Assembly (NCBI RefSeq): GCF_963675165.1
Contig: NC_087390.1
Location: forward strand, 1,941,501 to 2,005,500
Length of the DNA: 64,000 nt
Source of the DNA: Halichondria panicea
Taxonomy: Eukaryota; Porifera; Demospongiae; Suberitida; Halichondriidae
Reading direction: 5' to 3'
Position 1 is the stretch's first letter. Every line of letters begins with the position of its first letter. Position numbers and translations under genes: made by a program. Under the pieces are notes generated by a model. That model searched no databases, was not told the DNA's origin, and saw only the letters and a program-made list of their open reading frames with translations. Shown here piece after piece: positions 1 to 12,953 of the stretch.

Positions 1-3000
1 ATAACTAAACAAACATTTCAAAAATAAAAACATCAACTGATAAGAATGACCTATATACAGCTAAGGAGGGAACGGCAGGGGCGATATAAAAATTGTTCCG
101 ATGGCTACTACAAAGCTAGAGACTGGGCATCAGTGCATGGAAAAAACTTAGTAACAGCACTATACACTAGCTATATACCTGGTGTGTTGAAGATGTCCAT
201 TCTGTGCTGCATCAACGATATCTTGAGTACTCATATCAGGCAAAGCTTGTTGCCCAAACGTTAGAATCTCCCAAATCATAACGCCATAAGCCCTGTAAAA
301 AAATTATATTGCAATACTTCAAGAGGACATAATTATAGCTGAGTCTGTACTAAAGATGCTCCATGTTTTACGTGAAACCCACTTACTAGTTAATAATTAG
401 TTACACTCACCAGACGTCAGAGGCTGAAGAGAACTTTCCGAGGAGCAGACTCTCGGGAGCCATCCACCTCACAGGTAACACGGCACTGCCAGCTACTCTG
501 TAGTAGTCCTTGTTGTTCACTCCTCGTGCCAGACCAAAGTCAGCTATCTTGATCTGGAGTCCAGAACCAACTAGAAGGGGGAGAAAACACTTTATTCTGA
601 AACTGTTTCTTGTAGTCATCAAGCTAAATCTCCTAATGCATACGCACATAATAATATAGTTTCCATGGCAACTTTCACGCTTTGGTCCGTCCTATAATCC
701 AACCAATTACAGTAACTCACCTAGACAATTTCTCGCTGCCACATCTCTGTGCACATACTTGTGCTGGGACAGAAACTCTAGACCATGAGCAACCTGCAAC
801 CAAGGAAACACGATATGTATAGTCAGTCAAAACTACACCATGCACACTCATACGTATAAACTAATTATGTTCTGGACAGCAAAAAATACTTATTTTAGAA
901 ACTGTCCGGGTATAATTAGAACAGATTTGTATAGAGCATGCGATTAAGTGTCCGGAATTATTAGAACAAGCAAGCACCTGCATGCGAGCTAGTAGAACAG
1001 TGTGCGACTGAATAGTTGCACTAGCTATCTAAAACTAGCTATACTCCAACTGAAGCACTCCAAGTTAGTTGCCGTCTATGAACGTAACTCAACTTTCAAG
1101 GTATTGTCCGGATATTTAGTAATAGTAAAGCACCGGATTGTCCGTTGTATTAGAACAACAAAAATTCCCCAGAAGAGTGTCCGGGGTAATTAGAAGTGTC
1201 CGATAAATTAGCGGTAATACATTACATGCAGTTGTTCATACTCACATCATAGGCAAAGGTGTAGAAATGCAGCTTCTTCAGGGGTGAGGGCTTGTTGGGA
1301 CCAGGTCTGTATGAAGGGTAAACAGGCAAGTATATATACATGTACTACACTATTACAGAGCTAGAGAGCTGTCTATTGTGGTCACAGTCTCCATAATTAT
1401 AGCACGTGTTTCAACCTGTTTTATATAGCAGGCCACCTTTATTACATGTACAGCTACTGTTGGTCTGCCTATAAGGGTGGCTGCAATTTGATCACAGTTT
1501 TCATGCACTCCGTATTCAAATTTAAGCCAGAGCACATAATTTATTACACCGGGGGAGGTTTGCAGTTGAATATCTTCTATCTTTAGTATCAGTAATCCAA
1601 TTTCTGAATGGTAGGAACCTTTCAAAGGATGTGTTTCAATTAAAATTTTTGTTGGGGCCATAATTTGTCATTTTGGCCATGGTATATTTGGCTGAATTTG
1701 GTAAAATCGATACAAGAGACTTTGTATAGATCTACTTTTGGCATCCTTTTTAGCATAAATCATGGTCGATCATTTCCCACTCTTCAAGTTTCCCTGCGAT
1801 TATACCACTTGATGATACAGATGCAGCGAAGTTATGATAATTATCTGTGAGTGTGTATTAGCAATAGCTATAGTATAGCTTTATGTTATGTAGCTTTGAC
1901 ACACTGGGGCGGGGCATCAGCACTCACGGTGCTTCTGTTACCTCTATATATAGCTACCACACTGATACAGGTAAGTGTTATGGAGTGCTGTGAAATTGAT
2001 CTTAACCTGTTATCTACTAGGAATCCATGGAGGTCTCCATACTGCATGTACTCCAGGATCATCAGAGGAGCACTGTCCTCACCTTCCTTCTGTCCAATGA
2101 AACCTAAATGGAGATTTAGGAGATACCAATGCAGTAGCTACCTCACACACATCGATTAGGTGCATGGCAAACTTTTTTAATATAATTTATACAAGAGTTC
2201 ACCATTTAATTCGTCATCTCTATACTCTTAAAGCTGTATATATGCATCATGTGACGTGCACACAGAGTACATTGGAGTATCTCACCTAACAAGCTGACAA
2301 TGTTTGGGTGGGTAAACTTCTTCATCAGTTCAGCTTCCTCGACAAACTTTTGTATAACAGCAGAGTCTCTACTTGTGAGTGTCTTCACAGCCACTGGAAT
2401 CTTACCCGTGTAGCCAGCTATGTCCTTTTCGAAATAATAAACACAAATGTAACGCTGATTATGATGGAGGAAGAATATGCCATATAGAATATGGAGGCTA
2501 TTTTCTACTGCTAGAACACTGTGTATATAAACATACTATGACACTTACTCTAGCTTCCATGAGAAGAACTTTTCCAAACTGTCCTTCCCCTAGTTCCCTC
2601 ATGTAGGTTAGTTTGGATCGAGGGTACTGCCATTGCTGTATATGTGAGTATATATGCACTGAGGTTCACTGTACAGTTGCCTAGAGCTATACTATAGTGT
2701 TCAGAGTGGTGACTACATGCATAGTATAATAGTACCTGCACATTGTTGTGGAATCGCTGTCTGTTATAGGTACAGAAATCCACGGATGGTGTCTTGATTC
2801 CATGTATAGGCTGGAACAGGGCACTGGAATGAGACCCAACAACCAGATCAACTGCATTATCCTGAAAAATACCATCCTGAAAAATAAAACAAGGTAAAAA
2901 CTATACAATCACACAAAAGTTTATTACGTAATTAGGTACTAAAAATTGTCAGGGAAACGGCAAAAACATGCATGCATCCATGTAGACAAGAGGGATAGAT

Positions 3001-6000
3001 ATCTTCACTAATGATACTCAAGCAATATTAAACAACAAAATCTCATCATAATTATTATTATAACTACTACGATAAACCTCTGATTGGTCGATGTGCAGCG
3101 TCTCATATCCCGGCTCCTCAATATTAGTGGGTACTCTACGGCTGGGAGTCTGCAATAAAGAAGCTCAAAAAATCAGCAACTAATTCGCAATGCCAGCAAA
3201 GAAGTCCATACAAAAATGTGTGTGTGTGTGTGTGTGTGTGTTTGTGGGATGGTGTACAGTACATGGGAAAGAGTGAGGAAGAAATACAGAACAGTGGGGG
3301 AAACTTGGGATGTAAAGGTGGGTGAGAGAGTGAAATGTAGACTATGTGCGTGGCTTACCATTTGATACTCTGAGTATGTAGAATTGAGCTGTAAAGACTC
3401 TGTTTTCAAGAAATAGTTGTTTTGGTGTCTGTCTTCAGAGAGATGGAGTAGTGTTCTGCATGTATAATGCATGCCAATATATCAAAATACAACAGGCAAT
3501 ACTCTTTATCATAACATACTGACTGCATGTCTTGTTGTAGCCCATTTAACTCATGCAGTAGTTCATTTACGTACATTTTTCTTCTTTGTTGGACCTTGTA
3601 GTAGACCACACCTATTATCACGGCAGTCAAAACCACCAGCAGAGTTACCCCCAGTGTTGATCCGACCACTGCACTTGCAATGAATCCACGATCGTTGCTA
3701 GGCTCCATCGTTGTGGTTCGTGCTATACTGTTGCTAGGCTCCACCGTTGTGGTTCGTGCTATACTGTTGAGCAATTCAGCAGAGATATTCCTGTTCTGAA
3801 AGTCCACATCTATATGATTATAAGATAATGGTTCGGAGATAACATAACAGCTGTTAATAACCAACAAAATCAGCCTGCCAGGTGTGATATGCTATAATGT
3901 TTATGCAAACCTGTATCTGGAGTAATGATGCTGATGTTAGCTGGAATCGTGTTGTTAGCTAGTCTACAGTCCCTATAGCTCAGTAGTACCACGATGGTGA
4001 CTGTCACAGGACTCTGCAGTAGCCTCACAGGGTCTGTTCTCTGTGTGATGTTGCCAGTAGCGTCCAATGAGATTACAGAGAGGGTGTCAATTGTACCAGA
4101 CCCTCTGTTTGTTGTGGGTGTAGAGTGAGGTTGTCAATACATTGTTTGGCTATCACACACAATACAAAGAACCTAGTATGGAGGTATACATAAGGGAAAC
4201 ATAGAGCACAATTCTTAATGAATGTGTACATAGCATGACAATGACAATAACCACACAGTATACAATGGTCATACATATCAGTACATCGATCGTTGTGAAC
4301 GGACAATCTTCTAAATGCAATAATCTCACCTGATGCTTTCCGACACTACTACTTGTTCCAAACTCTCTCCAAATAGGACAATCAAGCAATTCTCCCCCTG
4401 TGGCATGTCTCCAACCTGACGTTTTGTCACCCTGACTGGCTCAACAGACACACCCACACTCAAACTGAGCAGTCCTATGGCTGCAGTGAGGCGAAGTTCT
4501 CGAACATTATAGCTGTCTGGAATGGAAATAAGTTCTCCTTCTTCAACTGCTACTTCTCTTTCTGTAAAATAATAATAAGAAATGCTCATTTTTAATACTG
4601 ATACCTCACCTTGGTAACAGCTTCTTCCGTCCTCAGCCAGGAGAGTATCATTCGGACACAAGCACTCAAACTGCTTCTCCTCAGGGTACACCACACACTG
4701 TCCAGCACACTCACAGTTGGAGGACACTATCTCAACGTATCCATCATCATCATTGTGATTCCTTCCCAGCATTCTTGCAAGAGGTAACTCGGTCCTATTG
4801 AATATCCCGTCATCTCCACCACTTCCTGGTATGGTATTTGAGTTCCGAACAACGTGCCCTCCTGTGTAGCCTCCTCCCGCTCCCCCGGAGTCACACCCAC
4901 CTCCGCCACCACCATAGCCACCGAATACACCAGTGAATACACGGGATTTACTTGGAACACTTGATGAACAATCAAAGCCACCTTGTGCAAAGTTGTTTGG
5001 TTGACTCAACAGTTTTCCATCCACTTCCAACAAAGGAAATCCCTCCACTGCAGTCCAGCCTCCACCTGATCCAGATGTAGTCACGAAAGAGTCAGCTGGC
5101 CTAGTGCCCCTGGCTCCTACTGGCCAGTTTAAGTTGTACCGAGTGATGTGAGCATTCACGTGAAACCTATAGATCTCCTCACTCGTACCATTACTCGGAT
5201 AATTAAATGGAATATTTGAGAGTAGACCCATGAGTGTAAGTTCTAATGATTCGTAATTCAAAACAGCTGAGGCCCCTCCACCTCCTGGGGCTATTGCAAT
5301 CGGCAAATCAGTGAATTCTGAATCGTTTTTTCTCCTCGGCCAAATCATACTAGCACCACCTCCACCACCACCACCATTTAAATGAGCTGCGTTGTTACCT
5401 TCTGGGAGTGCTTCATTTATCCAATTATTCCAATCAACTTCGCAAACCTCCGCTTCTGTGAGGTTTCTTGGTCTTGGTTGTTGGCATATCGGATTGTCTG
5501 CATTATCGGGTACATCACACACACTGGTTCCTCTGTGTCCCACCAAGATAAGGTACTCGTAGTCAGTAGTCAGTTCAACTTGCATGCCAACCACTCCACC
5601 CAATCCATACTTGAAATTGCACAAACCCTCACCCCCTCTGGCTCCAGCAATGGTGATGTTGTAGAGGTCATTTCTTGGTAAGCGAAATCCCTGTCCTCCA
5701 TCGTATTGACCATCTTGCTGCTCGAATTGAAACAAGGTTTGATCGGTTACAATTGGCGAGTTTATCTGTTCATATAAACGACCACACTCAGTGTTTACCC
5801 TGGGGCCATCGTGGTTTGATGCTCCGCAGTTGGTGAACCGATAGGTAATCTCTGTGAGATCTGTGTAAAAGTTAGTTTAAACATGAATTTGATAAAATGT
5901 TTAGATCTAGCAGTTGGTGAATTGATACGTGCAATTTCATTGAGAGTCTAAACTGACTACAAGTATATGATGCACACCTATATCTAGATCTAGCTATAAT

Positions 6001-6189
6001 AATTATATCTAGCTCTAAATCTAGCTATCTTGAAAGGCTGCTATAGATCTAGCACTGCAATGTTATAATAGTGGTTTAGCTAAGAAACTTACTCCTTCTT
6101 CTAGATTGAGCCTTGAGAAGTGAAGTGCTTGCCAACAGAAGAAGGAATTGAAACCATCTGATTCTCATTGCCTCTTCTGCTTTCTTCAT
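1..6189 (-). CDS. ALK-like receptor tyrosine kinase, copy 1 (3' end outside window)
   Basis: Single-pass receptor tyrosine kinase. Exons read on the minus strand: 6189-6093 (signal peptide, hydrophobic [10 protein letters not shown]), 5860-4610 (glycine-rich domain plus EGF-like stub), 4561-4330, 4104-3911, 3809-3575 (transmembrane helix), 3455-3359, 3149-3078, about 2876-2736, 2635-2549 (Gly loop GEGQFGKV), 2424-2286 (VAVK lysine and alpha-C Glu), 2103-2007, 1306-1246, 793-721 (HRDVAARN), 570-411 (DFG, activation loop [16 protein letters not shown]) and 292-179. The last exon, which in the paralogs carries the end of the C-lobe, must lie left of base 1. All catalytic residues are present, so it should be an active kinase. 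The glycine-rich block with two Cys and the following NCECAGQC...[10 protein letters not shown] segment resemble ALK/LTK. Cytoplasmic tyrosines such as GYETLHI are possible docking sites (inference). Exon order and phases match copies 2 and 3. Confidence 0.85.
4562..4609 (-). other. 48-bp intron without stop, in frame
   Basis: This intron of receptor copy 1 begins GTGAGG and ends TTTTACAG, is 48 nt long and contains no stop in the reading frame, so the surrounding exons form one continuous open frame. I call it an intron because copies 2 and 3 have an intron with the same phase at the same place whose sequence breaks the frame. Retention would add 16 residues just after the EGF-like segment. 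Confidence 0.7.
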
Positions 6190-6540
6190 CTTGCTGTTCA
6201 GAGTTAGTTGCTGTTGATAAAATGAATATGAGAGGGGCGTGGCTGCTTGAGCTGTTGTGCTGCAAAAGAGACGATGCACCTGAATTTGTCTTCACTCTGG
6301 AACTCTGTGTATAGATCTATTTCAATCTCAGGCCAGGAGAGAGAAGGGGTAATGAAATTAATGTCAGTGTGACTGTCAGTGTTGTATTCTGACTCTGTGC
6401 AGCCTTATAAGGGCAATTACAGTTATTTGTGCCACAGATTTAACTAAAGTCACATACCGTTTCACCAATTGCATTTCAATCCAACACAATGGGCCTATAG
6501 AGTGATCCAAGAATGTACACCTATCTACGAACAGATGACT

Positions 6541-7566
6541 CCTCCCCAATCGTAGCTGACAGTGACTGACTCGGATCCACGGCAACTACGATGAAGCACA
6601 GGAACTTCACCTACCAAGAAATGACCTCTACAACATCACCATTGCTGGAGCCAGAGGGAGTGAGGGTTTGTGCAATTTCGAATATGGATTGGGGAGCATA
6701 CTATCAAGATGCAAGCCAGACTGACTACTGACTAACGTGTACCTGATCATCATCAGTCACAGAGGAACCAGTGTGCATGTGCAATGCAGCTACAAATTTG
6801 CTAATCTAATTTTCGAAAATTTAATTTCCAAGAAGCTCAAGTCTGCAATAGCTCGTGGTAACAACCCCTGATGACAGATACAATGTCCTGCATAACGGTG
6901 ATGGAAGTAGTATATGATACGGCCATTTCGGGCAAGGAGAGTTGACACTGACCAACAATTCATTGACCTACCCATCGTCATAGCACCTGGAGGTGGAAGG
7001 GCCTCAGGTCTTCTAGACTACAAATTTCTCGCAAATTTTCTACCAGATAACCTCCTATCCCCAAAATACAAGCAGCAAGGATATATATCAGTTCCACATC
7101 GGTGGGCACTTTAGTCACTACACTTAAGCAATGGCAAGACTTCTAATTGCACAAGGCGAAGCCGAGTGCTATTGTTATGAGTGCTACTAGTCCCTTGTTG
7201 CACGAGTAACCATACTAATCTTTATGATGCAGTTCTCCGCAATTCTCTGCAGTTGTCTGCAGTTTTAAGCAGTTTAGGCAGTTTAAGCTGGGCCGTTAAT
7301 CGAAAACAACCTCTGTTATGATGTAGCAAATTTGTTTGGTTCTGCAGACCTCAACATGCTCCAGATGATCTCAGTCTCCTTATGACAAGTTGTCACCAAT
7401 GGGAGGTGGATAAGAGGCCGTCATTCAGCCATGCATGGGACTGTTTAATTAACGTGGTCAACAACAGACCATCCCTCCTAAATTCCACAACAGTGAGCAT
7501 GCAAGAATCTGGCCAGACGAACAGTCTAGACCTAGTGAAAAAGAAATGTGAACATCCTTTATTGTA
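6541..7566 (+). pseudogene. Decayed fragment of an ALK-like receptor gene
   Basis: Three blocks are recognisable against the intact paralogs. Bases about 6590-6780 match the start of the glycine-rich domain exon ([16 protein letters not shown]) but carry indels and stops. Bases about 6914-7045 match its middle (LPIVIAPGGGRASGLLDY). Bases about 7345-7566 match the terminal kinase exon, including the acceptor CTGCAG and the [18 protein letters not shown] segment. The signal-peptide exon, most of the ectodomain and nearly all of the kinase are missing, so the piece looks like an internally deleted copy on the plus strand. It lies between the divergent starts of receptor copies 1 and 2. Bases 7130-7340 hold nothing I recognise. 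Confidence 0.85.
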
Positions 7567-7677
7567 ATTGTGTGTCTAGACTATGTTATATAAAACGATG
7601 AATTGCTGAACACATCATTTAGCTAATTATGTGTGGGTAGCTAAAATCTACCACAAACTGTTGCTGCTGCAAGCAAG

Positions 7678-10600
7678 ATGTCCACAGCACTGAGAACATT
7701 GTCTCTGTTGCTCTCCGCATGTGTTCTTGTACTAAGTGCACTTCAGTGCCACGCTAGAAGAAGAAGTAAGTCTATAGCAGATCTAGTCTACTTATCAAAG
7801 CTAGATCTAGACCTAAATCTTTTCAAAACTGCTGCAACATTTTAACTATCAGGCCAGCACTTTGATTAATACTTGTACACATACCTTCCCTATCTCACCT
7901 TTACACAGATCTCACAGAGATTACCTATCGGTTTACCAACTGCGGATCATCAAACCATGATGGCCCCAGGGTAAACGCTGAGTGTGGTCGTTTCTACACA
8001 CAGATATCCTCACCAATCGTAACCGATCAAACTTTGTTTGAAGTTGATAATATCAATGATGAGTACGGTGGAGGACAGGGATTTCGCTTACCAAAAAATG
8101 ACCTCTACAACATCACTATTGCTGGAGCCAGAGGGGGTGAGGGTTTGTGCAATTTCGAGTATGGATTGGGTGGAGTGGTTCGTATGCAAGTTGAACTGAC
8201 TACTGACTACGAGTACCTTATCTTGGTGGGACACAGAGGAACCAGTGTGTGTGATGTGCCCGATAATGCAGACAATCCGATATGCCGACAACCAAGACTA
8301 AGAAATGTTACAGAAGCGGAGGCTTGCAAAGTTGATTGGAATAATTGGATTAATAAAACACTTCCAGAAAGTAATAACTCAGCTCATTTCAATGGCGGTG
8401 GTGGTGGAGGTGGTGCTAGTATGATTTGGCCGAGGAGAAAAAATGATTTACGATTTATCAATTTGCCGATTGCAATAGCGCCAGGAGGGGGAGGGGCCTC
8501 GGCTCTTCTGGACTACAAATCATTAGAACTTACACTTTCAAGCTTGTCTTTTAATTATCCAATCAATGGAACCAAAGAAGAGATCTATAGGTTTCATGTG
8601 AATGCTCATTTTGATCAATATCTCTTAACCTGGCCAGAGGGTGATAGGGGTACTAGGCCAGCTGTAATTACATCCGGATCAGGGGGAGGCTGGAATTCGG
8701 TGGTGGGATTTCCTTTATTGGAAGTTGATGGAAAACTGTTAAGTCAACCAAATAACTTTGCACAAGGTGGCTTTGATTGTTCACCAAGTGCTCCAAATGG
8801 ATCTCGTGTATTCACTGGGGTAAACGGTGGCTATGGTGGTGGTGGAGGTGGGTGTGACTCCGGGGGAGGGGGAGGAGGCTACACAGGAGGACACGTTGTT
8901 AGGAACTCAAATATAACACCAGGAGGTGGTGGCGATGTTGGGATATTCAATCAGACAGAGTTACCTCTGGTTGGAATGCTGGGAAGGAATCACAACGATG
9001 ATGATGGATACGTTGAGATAGTGTCCTCCAACTGTGAGTGTGCTGGACAGTGTGTTGTGTACCCTGAGGAGAAGCAGTTTGAGTGCTTGTGTCCGAATGA
9101 TACTCTCTTGGCTGAGGACAGAAGCAACTGTTACCAAGGTGAAGGATCAATAATTGATGTATTTCTCATTAATTTGCTTTTCCCATGCATTAACAGAAAA
9201 AGAGCTAGCAGTTCGCGAAGGAAAACTTATTTCCCTCCGAAACAGCCTCAATGCTCGAATGCTTCCCCTCAATCCAGCCGTAGGAATGCTCAGTCTAAGT
9301 GTGGGTGTGTCTGTTGAGCCGGTCAGAGTGACAAGACGTCAGGTTTTAGACAGACCACAGGGGGAGGATTGTCTGATTGTCCTGTTTGGAGATAGCTTAG
9401 AGCAAGTAATGGTGTCAGAAACCATCAGGTGAAATTCTACAAGTATAGTATTGTCTGTTCAATGTACTGATATGTACAACAATTGTCTGGTTGTTTGTAC
9501 TGTATACAAAGAATTGCCTTTATTAGCTTCATACAGTGTATTTTGTGTGATAGCCAAACAATGTATTGACAACCTCACTCTACACACACAACTAACAGAG
9601 GGTCTGGTACAATCGACACCCTCTCTGTAATCTCATTGGACGCTACTGGCACCATTATACAGAGAACAGACCCTGTGAGGCTACTGCAGAGTCCTGTGAC
9701 AGTCACCACCATGATATTAATGAGCTCTGCAGATTGTAGACTAGAAACCAACACAATACATGTTAACATCAGCATCTTGGCAAATGGTATGTACAGAGAG
9801 ATATAATGTACAAAAAATGTACCACCTACAAACGCATTCAGCTGCAGGCACTCTTCAAACCGCCAATCTTCTTGGTAACTTGTTCAGCAGTGTTATTCAA
9901 GTTACTACACAAGAGCCTGATGGACCGCTCAACGATGGCTACCCTGGTCCCCTTATCGGTACTATCATCGGTTCAATAGCTGGTATTACCTGTATGATTA
10001 GCATAGTTGCAGCAGTTATTGGAGCTGTGTGCTACAATCGATCGCAAGTGAAAAAAACCAAGTATGTTCCAATCCTCATTAAGATAATTATACAAATTTT
10101 GTTGTCATAATAATATAGGTCATTACTTCACCAGCTGTCCCTAAAAAGACGACACCAAATCAACGAACCTGAGAGTGGAGCCTTAGACTTTAACTCTGCT
10201 TACCAGCCAGCTGTAAGCTATATGTATACTGTAATGTATACTAGATAGTAAGTATAGTTTTGATACCATTGCAAGCCATGTTATGCTTAATATCAAGATA
10301 GGCCTAGCGCTACGTAATCTGCCTGGAAACGAGGCTAAGTATAGATAGCCTTGAACTGTACGTATTATAAACGTATACTCGTTTTCACATTATGCAATGA
10401 TCTTTATTTGATTAGCCATATCTTGGGACATCAGAAAGCAGTTTTCCCCACACGTATGAAAGCGTTGGGATTGCATATACACAGGTACAGGATTATTATA
10501 AAATAATTATCAGCTGCTGTATATTTTGCACTAAATTAAGGAAGCTGTGGTGGAGACCGTTTCAGGCCTGGGGTCACCTGGTTCCGAGGTCCAGTTCCAA

Positions 10601-12661
10601 ACCATGCATGGAATCAGTATCCCTGAAGTGGACTTCTGTTCCTATAACAAGATGCGATCCATGACATCTATTCAGGTATGACTTATGAGGCACAGGATAT
10701 CCATACAGCAATGAATAAAGCATTTACAGAAATGGAGCTACCCTCGCTCGAACTTAACTTATATGAGGGAATTAGGGGAAGGACAGTTTGGAAAAGTGCT
10801 ACTGATGAAAGCGACAGTAAGTCAAGACTTTTTTTTATTGTGTATTACTGAACACTTCTTCCTCTTAGGACATAGCTGGCTACACTGGCAAGATTCCAGT
10901 GGCTGTGAAGACACTCACCAGTAGAGACCCTGAGGTGATACAGAAGTTCATGGAGGAAGCCGACCTCATGAAGAAGTTCTCTCACCCAAACATTATCAGC
11001 TTGCTCGGTAAAAGCTTACCCAATTATTATTCATACCGTGAAAAGAAGCTAATCTCTATATTATACAAAATTTCAGTAAGTAGGCATGCAGATATACTCA
11101 CTCAGGCAATGGGAGTGAATAGTCTAATTGTAATCCTATAATCACAGCAATTAATGTACTTTGCCTCCCCCCTAAAATACGTATCCCCTACAGGTTTCAT
11201 AGAGCAAGAGGAAGGTGAGGACAGTGCTCCTCTGATGATCCTGGAGTACATGCAGTATGGAGACCTCCATGGATTCCTAGTGGATAACAGGTTAGGTTAA
11301 TTACACGTGCAATGCTCCCTAGCATCCATAACAAAATTGAGGTAGCTATAATTGTATAGACTGCATGAGGTGAGGTACATGTATAGGTACAATAAAGGTC
11401 AGCAAATCACATGCATGCTTCATTAATGTTAATTTTCCACACAATAAGAATGAATGCACTGTATATATAGATAGATCTATACATTAATGTGTTTATACGT
11501 GCATGGTCTTTATCTCATGAGTATGTACTGCAGACCAGGACCTGGCAAGCCATCATCTATAAAGAAGTTACACTTCTATACATTCGCTTATGATGTAAAT
11601 TAAAACAAGTTCTTTCATTTGAACCAAGTGAAACTCTTTTTGTTCACAGATTGGTACAGGACTGGAGTTTCTATCCAGTCAACAGTATGTGCATCGAGAC
11701 ATAGCAGCGAGAAACTGCCTTGGTAAGAATCTTGTATTTTTAACTAAACATTTCGCAGATTTTATTTTTGAGGATAGAGGTTCAAATGACCACACACTCC
11801 TACATTAGAGAGGTTTTGCACTAGGTTCAAGGTCAATCCTCTTGAACATTTAGTGCCTTGAAATCTATATCAACGTCCTTTTTTTAAATAGTTGGCCCTG
11901 GGCTCCAAATCAAGATAGCTGACTTTGGTCTGGCAAGAGCAGTGAACAACAAGGACTACTACAGGGTAGCTGGCAATGCTGTGTTACCTGTGAGGTGGAT
12001 GGCTCCAGAGAGTCTGCTCCTTGGAAAGTTCTCTTCAGCCTCTGACGTCTGGTGCGTGTGTAAGCTATGAAGTTATAATTAGTGTCCCATTGAAAGAACA
12101 ACTCGAATGAGTTGGAGAGCTCACAGCATCATGTGATGCGATGATTGTCTTATGCCAGTCCGTCTTTTTTTTTTCATAGGGCGTATGGAGTAGTGATATG
12201 GGAGATCCTTATGTTTGGACAGCTGCCCCTGCCCAACAGGGACACTCAAGATATCATCAAAGCTGCACAAAACAAGAGGCTTGAACACTCGAGGTAAATA
12301 AGTATTCAACAAACACTTATCACAATGATTCAGATTAAGTATTCTGCATGGAAGGGATTGTTAAGTTTGCATTCAATGTATCATTCTACATCTGTCATAT
12401 TCAATTACTTCACTCCATGTTTGTGGTGTGTATAATTATAATTGGTTCTGCAGACCTCAACATGCTCCAGATGATCTCAGTCTCCTTATGACAAATTGTC
12501 ACCAATGGGAGGTGGATAAGAGGCCGTCATTTACCAAGATTGTTGCCATGGAACTGTTCAACATAGTCAACAAGAGACCATCCCTCCTGAATTCTACAAC
12601 AATGAGCACACAAAAATCTGAGGCAGGCGAACAGTCTAAATATAATGAAACAGAAATGTGA
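7678..12661 (+). CDS. ALK-like receptor tyrosine kinase, copy 2 (complete)
   Basis: Sixteen exons, about 1045 residues: 7678-7765, 7909-9138, 9197-9428, 9599-9786, 9902-10061, 10119-10212, 10416-10484, about 10541-10675, 10730-10816, 10869-11007, 11194-11291, 11534-11595, 11649-11721, 11891-12050, 12179-12294 and 12453-12661 (TGA). Signal peptide at residues 1-26, glycine-rich domain about 72-393, EGF-like Cys segment about 400-440, a 150-residue stalk, transmembrane helix about 598-622, then a juxtamembrane region with NSAYQPA and [11 protein letters not shown]-type tyrosines, and the kinase from about 745. [20 protein letters not shown] and DFG are all intact, so the kinase should be active at the plasma membrane. 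The ATG was chosen because it opens a signal peptide and the same leader (GCTGCAAGCAAG) precedes the starts at 14648 and 14443. Ligand unknown. Confidence 0.88.
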
Positions 12662-12724
12662 TCATTTATATTTTTTGGTATGAGTGTGTGTCTATGAATA
12701 TGAATAATTATGAATTGCTGTGAA

Positions 12725-12730
12725 AATAAA
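12725..12730 (+). terminator. Poly(A) signal of receptor copy 2
   Basis: AATAAA 64 bases after the TGA at 12661. Position and strand fit the 3' end of this gene; no transcript evidence is available. Confidence 0.4.
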
Positions 12731-12953
12731 TGTTACAAGCTGTGCTGTTGCTAATGCCCTTTGTATAATGTTATATTACAAAACAAATGTTTTTGCATGC
12801 ATAGCTACATATATATGTGACAATGAACGAATTAAATTCTTCCTAGAAGAGAAGTCTATATCTGAGAAGGCTACAATGTATAGTTCATTTCCTGTCAATG
12901 AATAATTAAAAAAGGGGTGGATCTGCAAAGAACTCTTGACCTAAATTAAAAAA

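Noticed and set aside
4326-5735. One continuous 469-residue ectodomain exon in receptor copy 1
   Set aside because: Paralogs have an intron at the same place and phase, and good splice signals bound a 48-nt stopless intron here.
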